A stretch of DNA of 64,000 nt from the NCBI RefSeq assembly GCF_031457275.1, contig NZ_JAVDWH010000001.1, positions 1,984,001-2,048,000 on the forward strand, written 5' to 3'. This stretch comes from Aeromicrobium panaciterrae (GTDB lineage Bacteria > Actinomycetota > Actinomycetes > Propionibacteriales > Nocardioidaceae). Shown one piece after another: positions 59,984 to 64,000 of this stretch. The translations under genes were made by a program, and so were the position numbers. A model generated the notes under the pieces. That model was not told where the DNA came from. It worked only from the letters and a program-made list of their open reading frames with translations, and searched no databases. The stretch's first letter is position 1; each line of letters opens with the position of its first letter.

Positions 59984-61099
59984 TCAATCCTGACGACGTG
60001 GCGACCACGTCCGGGCGACACGCTCAGCAAGTGTCGCCAGTGAGTCGGATGGCACACCCATCGCGGCCTCGACGCCCACCAGGTCGGCGACCGCGTACGC
60101 GGACTCCACGCCCATGGCGCGCATCTCTCGTGACGCGACGCTGACCTGCCCGGCCAACACGATGCAGGGCCGAGCCGCTGCCGCTGCGACAGTCGCGACA
60201 CCATAGACCGCCTTGCCGGAGCGCGACGAGAAGTCATACGTGCCCTCGCCCGTCACGACGAGGTCGTGGGTCTTGGCCAGCTCGGTCAGCCCAACCGCGT
60301 CAGTGACGAGGTCAATGCCCGACACAACGTTGCCGCCGAGCAGCATCAGCGCGAACCCGAGACCACCAGCCGCTCCCGCACCCTTGGCGTCTGCGGGCCG
60401 GCGCTCGGCCGGAGTCGAGCCGCAGGTCGCGACGACCCACTGATCGAGGATTCCGTCGACGCGGATGATGTCGGGCTCCGACAACCCCTTCTGTGGGCCG
60501 AACGTCTTAGTGGCACCGAACATGCCGAGCAACGAGACATCGACGTCGGCAGCGATCACGACTTCGACTCCATCGAGCCGCGCACGGGCTGGCCCGAGAT
60601 CTGCAGCGGCGATTCCGTCGAGCCCCTCGGGTCCGGCATCGAGCTGCTTGTCAGCCGTTGCGCCGAGGGCGGCGAGCATGCCTGCTCCCCCGTCATTTGT
60701 GGCACTTCCGCCGAGTCCAATGACGACCTTGCGAGCACCTCGATCGACAGCAGCCGCGATCGCTTGCCCCACGCCGTACGTCGACGAGCGCAGGGCATCC
60801 GGCGAATCGACGAGATGCAGTCCGCACGCCTGCGCACTCTCGACGTACGCGGTGTCGCCGACGTGGAGCACAGTCACTGGCACGTCGTCACTAAGCGGTC
60901 CCCTCACGACGACCGAGTCGAGCTCGCCGTCGAGTGCCGTGTTCAGCACGTCCACGAATCCGGGTCCGCCATCAGCCATCGGTGCCAGCGTGACGACGTC
61001 GTCGACGGCGTACCGCTGCCAGCCCTCCGCGATCGCGCGCGCTGCTTCGGGAGCAGAGAGTGTGCCCGCGAAGGCATCGGGAGCGATCAGGACACGCAT
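59984..61099 (-). CDS. glxK: Glycerate kinase (GlxK/GarK family)
   Basis: Phosphorylates D-glycerate. The 371 residues begin MRVLIAPDAFAGTLSA and show MADGGPGFVDVL, GLGGSATNDGGAGMLAALG and the VVTGEGTYDFSSRSGKAV active-site segment (given in parts: VTGEGTYDF, SSRSGKAV). The open frame 52 codons upstream is noncoding. Start ATG is seven bases after the aminotransferase stop, so the two form an operon. Confidence 0.94.
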   Translation of the reverse strand: MRVLIAPDAFAGTLSAPEAARAIAEGWQRYAVDDVVTLAPMADGGPGFVDVLNTALDGELDSVVVRGPLSDDVPVTVLHVGDTAYVESAQACGLHLVDSPDALRSSTYGVGQAIAAAVDRGARKVVIGLGGSATNDGGAGMLAALGATADKQLDAGPEGLDGIAAADLGPARARLDGVEVVIAADVDVSLLGMFGATKTFGPQKGLSEPDIIRVDGILDQWVVATCGSTPAERRPADAKGAGAAGGLGFALMLLGGNVVSGIDLVTDAVGLTELAKTHDLVVTGEGTYDFSSRSGKAVYGVATVAAAAARPCIVLAGQVSVASREMRAMGVESAYAVADLVGVEAAMGVPSDSLATLAERVARTWSPRRQD

Positions 61100-61106
61100 G
61101 CGGCGG

Positions 61107-62378
61107 TCAGTTCGCCAATGCTTGCTCCGCGGCAGCCACCAGCACGCACGTGGCGAGCCCGTCGATTGCCTGCTCGAGCTCGGCCATTCCAGGGAACGAC
61201 GGCGCGATGCGGATGTTGCGGTCGCGCGGGTCGTCTCCGTACGGGAACGCGGCACCAGCAGGCGTCATGGCAATGCCTGCATCCTTGGCAAGCTTCACCA
61301 CTCGCGAGGCGAGGCCGTCAGACGTGTCCAGGCTGACGAAGTAGCCGCCCTTGGGGTCTGTCCAGGTCGCCACGTCATGGCCACCGAGGCGCGACTCAAG
61401 GATTTCGACGACCTTCGAGAACTTCGGCGCCAAGATCGCACGGTGCTTGTCCATCAGGGCGTGAACGCCGTCGACGTCCTGGAGGTAGCGAAGGTGACGC
61501 AACTGGTTGACCTTGTCAGGACCGATCGTCCGCTTCGCGAGGTGCTTGAGGAACCACGCGATGTTGTCGGCCGAGCCGCCCATGAACGGGATTCCGGATC
61601 CGGCGAACGTGATCTTTGACGTCGACGCATAGATCATCGGGCGGTTGGGGTGGCCCGAGGCAGCGCACAGCCCGAGGATGTCGGCCGTCTTGGTCTGCTG
61701 TTCCGTGAGGTGGTGAACCGCGTACGCGTTGTCCCACATGATTCGGAAGTCAGGCGCTGCGGTTTCCATCGCCGCGAGTTCTGCAGCGATGGCCTCGCTG
61801 ATGACGGATCCGCTGGGGTTGCCGTACGTCGGGACGAGCCACATGCCCTTGACCGCTGGGTCGTTGACGAACTCGCGTACGGCTTCCATGTCAGGACCGT
61901 CGTCGTTGAGAGCGACCGGCAGCATTTCGATGCCGTACTCCTCGCAGAGAGCGAAGTGACGGTCATAGCCCGGAACCGGGCAGATGAACTTGATCGCGTC
62001 TTCCTTGGCCCATGGCTTGGGCGAGTCGACGGTGCCCTGCAGCAGCGAGAACACGAGTGTGTCGTGCATCAGCGCGAGGCTGGCGTTGTCTCCGCAGATG
62101 ACCTGGTCGACCGGCACCTGCATGATCTCGGCGAAGATCTCGCGCAGTCCCGTGAGACCGGTCAATCCGCCGTAGTTGCGGGTGTCCGTGCCAGCGGCGT
62201 CCTTGAAGTCGCCACCCGGCAACGAGAGAAGCTCATTGGAGAGATCGAGCTGCTCAGGCGAGGGCTTCCCACGCGTCAGGTCGAGCTTGAGCTGGGCTTC
62301 CTGGAGCTCGACATACTTGGCCGACTGCTCGACGAGAAGCTCTTGGATCTGGTCACGGGACAGGGTCGAAAATGGCAC
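61107..62378 (-). CDS. Aspartate aminotransferase, class Ic type
   Basis: A 423-residue PLP enzyme. Lys255 in ASTSKITFAGSG binds PLP; MWDNAYAVHH (214-223) holds the Asp and Tyr that contact the cofactor; TRGKPSPEQLDLS (35-47) is the N-terminal mark of the group formed by Corynebacterium AspT and the mycobacterial Rv3722c enzyme, the main aspartate aminotransferase there. The protein was long labelled MocR- or GntR-like but has no DNA-binding domain. The GTG at 62378 is preceded at six bases by TAGGTT. Confidence 0.93.
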   Translation of the reverse strand: MPFSTLSRDQIQELLVEQSAKYVELQEAQLKLDLTRGKPSPEQLDLSNELLSLPGGDFKDAAGTDTRNYGGLTGLTGLREIFAEIMQVPVDQVICGDNASLALMHDTLVFSLLQGTVDSPKPWAKEDAIKFICPVPGYDRHFALCEEYGIEMLPVALNDDGPDMEAVREFVNDPAVKGMWLVPTYGNPSGSVISEAIAAELAAMETAAPDFRIMWDNAYAVHHLTEQQTKTADILGLCAASGHPNRPMIYASTSKITFAGSGIPFMGGSADNIAWFLKHLAKRTIGPDKVNQLRHLRYLQDVDGVHALMDKHRAILAPKFSKVVEILESRLGGHDVATWTDPKGGYFVSLDTSDGLASRVVKLAKDAGIAMTPAGAAFPYGDDPRDRNIRIAPSFPGMAELEQAIDGLATCVLVAAAEQALAN

Positions 62379-62384
62379 GGTCCC

Positions 62385-62390
62385 AACCTA
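62385..62390 (-). promoter_or_regulatory. -10 box TAGGTT of the aspartate aminotransferase, leaderless
   Basis: TAGGTT (62390-62385) then GGGACC and the GTG at 62378. It lies between the pspAB stop (62408) and the aminotransferase start. Confidence 0.55.
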
Positions 62391-62407
62391 TCGCGGGACC
62401 CGAACGG

Positions 62408-62974
62408 TCAAAGCCCGGGAGCGCCCCAGATCGCGAGCCAGCGCGACAAGTCGGGCTCGACGGCGACATCGTTTGCGATGAGTCCGCGTACCTGCAGCTC
62501 GAGCGAGTTGTCTCGACGCTCATCGGTCTCGGGAGCAAAGGGATAGAAGGTGCCGCGCTTGTAGAGATAGACGAGAGCCATCGGCTTCTTGGTCGGAGCA
62601 GTGAACACGACGGTCGAACACAGCAGCGCCGAGCCGAAGCCTGCATCCGCGAGCGAGGAGTTGATCGCGTGGAGGTCGGTCACGAGACCTGAGACGTCTG
62701 CATCCGTACGTGTGACCGTGAGCCATCGGAACCCGAAACGGTCTGTCGTGCCCTCGATCGCCGGCCCACCGCCGGTCGCCACGAGCTGCTTGATCTGCGC
62801 CTCGGTGTCGCTGAACGCACCTCCCTCGGTCGGGCGATAGCAAACACCGCCTACGCCGGTCGGTGTGAATCCCTCGGTACCAAGCGAGAGCGCTGCCTGC
62901 GGCACGGCAAACAGCGCATTGAGGTCGGCCTCGGGGGGTTTGCTGCGCCCGAGGAGCGAGTCGAAGAAGCCCAT
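62408..62974 (-). CDS. pspAB: PspA-associated protein PspAB
   Basis: A 188-residue cytoplasmic protein found in actinobacteria beside PspA and HtpX. The N terminus MGFFDSLLGRSKPPEADLNALF is of the family type (given as MGFFDSLLGRSK and DLNALFAVP). No catalytic motif. It is thought to take part in the envelope-stress response, with function inferred from context. Its ATG shares one base with the htpX stop, so the two are coupled. Confidence 0.9.
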   Translation of the reverse strand: MGFFDSLLGRSKPPEADLNALFAVPQAALSLGTEGFTPTGVGGVCYRPTEGGAFSDTEAQIKQLVATGGGPAIEGTTDRFGFRWLTVTRTDADVSGLVTDLHAINSSLADAGFGSALLCSTVVFTAPTKKPMALVYLYKRGTFYPFAPETDERRDNSLELQVRGLIANDVAVEPDLSRWLAIWGAPGL

Positions 62975-63870
62975 CAGCCCTTCTCCGACAGCTCGGCGCC
63001 GATCTTGGCGAGGTTGTCCAGGCGCTGTTGCAGCGGCGGGTGCGTCGACATGAGCGCGCCGATCGACTCACGGTTGATCGCGGGCGCGAAGAAGAACGCG
63101 CTGATCGCTGAGCCTTCGCGCAGGTCCTTGTTGGGGATTCGCGCCATCTCGCCGGAGATCTTGACCAGCGCCGACGACAACGTCGACGGCCGGCCAGTCA
63201 GATAGGCGCCCGAACGGTCGGCGCTGAGCTCGCGATAGCGCGAGAGCGCGCGGGTCAGCAAGAAGCTCACGAAATAGACGACGAGGCTGACCGCCAGGAC
63301 CACGAGGAACGGCACGCCTCCCCCGTTGCTGTTTCGGTTGCGACCACCGCCGAAATACATGCCCCAGCGAGTGATGAAGCCGGCCAGAAGTCCGAGTGAC
63401 GATGCGACCGTCATGACCGAGACGTCACGGTTGGCAATGTGGGCGAGCTCGTGGGCGAGGACGCCTTCGAGCTCGTCGGCATCGAGTCGCTGCATGATTC
63501 CCGTCGTCACGCAGACGGCTGAGTGCTTGGGAGTACGGCCCGCAGCGAAGGCGTTGGGCATGTCGGTGACCGAGACTGCGACCTTGGGCTTCGGCATGTC
63601 GGCGAGCGAGCAGAGTCGGTCGATCATGGCGTGCAGTTCGGGCGCCTGCTCGGGCGAGACTTCCTTGGCTCCCATCGATTTGAGCGCGAGGGTGTCGGAG
63701 AAGAACCACTGGCCCCACGCCATGCCGAGGGTGATGATCAGGCCGAGAGCGAAGCCCGTCTGGGTGATGAGGAGTGCGCCGAATGCGACGTAGAGCGCGC
63801 CCAGGCCCAGCCCGACACCTCCCATCCGCAGGGTCAGACCGCGGTCACTGCGGAAGCGCGTACGTGCCAC
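62974..63870 (-). CDS. htpX: HtpX-type M48 membrane metalloprotease
   Basis: Degrades damaged or misassembled membrane proteins. The 298 residues have two N-terminal membrane helices (about 15-55), the zinc motif HELAH (His140, Glu141, His144), two further hydrophobic segments (about 150-215) and the third-ligand region SADRSGAYLTGRP. It follows a gene whose end is probably pspA and precedes pspAB, a typical envelope-stress operon. Confidence 0.95.
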   Translation of the reverse strand: MARTRFRSDRGLTLRMGGVGLGLGALYVAFGALLITQTGFALGLIITLGMAWGQWFFSDTLALKSMGAKEVSPEQAPELHAMIDRLCSLADMPKPKVAVSVTDMPNAFAAGRTPKHSAVCVTTGIMQRLDADELEGVLAHELAHIANRDVSVMTVASSLGLLAGFITRWGMYFGGGRNRNSNGGGVPFLVVLAVSLVVYFVSFLLTRALSRYRELSADRSGAYLTGRPSTLSSALVKISGEMARIPNKDLREGSAISAFFFAPAINRESIGALMSTHPPLQQRLDNLAKIGAELSEKG

Positions 63871-63873
63871 GAC

Positions 63874-64000
63874 TTATTTCGCTCCGTCGGTCGTGTTGCC
63901 ATCTGTCAGTTCGTCCATCTGGCGGCTGACCTCTGGGCTGTCGAGAGCGGCATCGAAGCGACGGGATGCCGCGGCGTTTGCACTCTCGCCTGGCTTGTTG
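63874..64000 (-). CDS. C-terminal end of a protein cut by the window edge, possibly PspA/IM30
   Basis: Only 41 residues before the TAA are visible. They include SANAAASRRFDAAL and SPEVSRQMDELTDG and are hydrophilic and probably helical. The position before htpX-pspAB suggests PspA, a membrane-protecting coiled-coil protein, but this fragment alone does not prove it. It ends three bases before the htpX start. Confidence 0.55.
   Translation of the reverse strand, partial: NKPGESANAAASRRFDAALDSPEVSRQMDELTDGNTTDGAK

Noticed and set aside
1..64000. tRNA, rRNA, CRISPR, insertion sequence or prophage
   Set aside because: I looked for cloverleaf ends, regular spaced repeats, transposase and integrase motifs and found none.

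Overview
This window is a 64-kb piece of a high-GC actinobacterial core chromosome. Gene order and protein types fit the order Propionibacteriales. I infer family Nocardioidaceae, with something close to Aeromicrobium or Nocardioides most likely, but no single gene proves the genus. Almost everything is housekeeping. I see no prophage, insertion sequence, CRISPR array, rRNA or tRNA. No gap without a gene exceeds 300 bases; the largest (45428-45705) holds a c-di-AMP riboswitch and its promoter.

Layout. 1-1085: start of an aminotransferase (cut by the window edge) and a divergent EthD-domain protein. 1082-6191: pseudouridine synthase, lspA and a TraR/DksA zinc-finger protein, divergent from ileS. 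6212-24658, all on the minus strand: the division and cell-wall (dcw) cluster. In transcription order it is mraZ, a 44-residue membrane protein, micro-ORF B, rsmH, micro-ORF A, ftsL, ftsI, murE, murF, mraY, murD, ftsW, murG, murC, ftsQ, ftsZ, pgeF, yggS, sepF, yggT and divIVA. As usual in actinobacteria there is no ftsA. 24885-33730: DUF3040 protein, methyltransferase, DUF4126 protein, FAD amine-oxidase-like protein, metF, polyprenyl synthase, a barnase/barstar pair, a PASTA-domain Ser/Thr kinase and an EamA transporter. 33877-45427: class II DAHP synthase, DUF427 protein, a probably PPi-dependent phosphofructokinase, an acyltransferase, an esterase, two tandem ROK kinases, a SRPBCC protein, an acyl-CoA ligase, a membrane gluzincin and an NlpC/P60 hydrolase under the riboswitch. 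45706-49527: a Cys-rich small protein, an exonuclease/GIY-YIG fusion, an Lrp-type sensor domain, trpD and a receiver-like protein. 49554-58366: the cytochrome bcc-aa3 respiratory genes (ctaE-qcrCAB and ctaCDF), with an L,D-transpeptidase and a small HTH regulator between them. 58488-64000: adenosine-kinase-like sugar kinase, A-type Fe-S carrier, glycerate kinase, class Ic aspartate aminotransferase, and the pspAB/htpX envelope-stress genes.

How the genes work together. The dcw genes make lipid II (murC-G, mraY), polymerise and cross-link it (ftsW, ftsI), and place the septum or pole (ftsZ, ftsQ, ftsL, sepF, divIVA). The PASTA kinase, riboswitch-controlled NlpC/P60 hydrolase, L,D-transpeptidase and HtpX/PspAB add wall remodelling and envelope sensing. 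The qcr and cta genes encode the main respiratory supercomplex.

Most notable observations. (1) Two related, unannotated micro-ORFs of 28 and 29 codons lie before rsmH and ftsL. Each has a Shine-Dalgarno site and is joined to both neighbours by ATGA overlaps. The repeated part of each can also fold into a hairpin that hides the next gene's ribosome site. (2) At least 18 genes carry a TANNNT -10 box exactly 6 or 7 bases before the start codon, the signature of leaderless transcripts. (3) A small HTH gene has two palindromes lying on its own -35 and -10 boxes.
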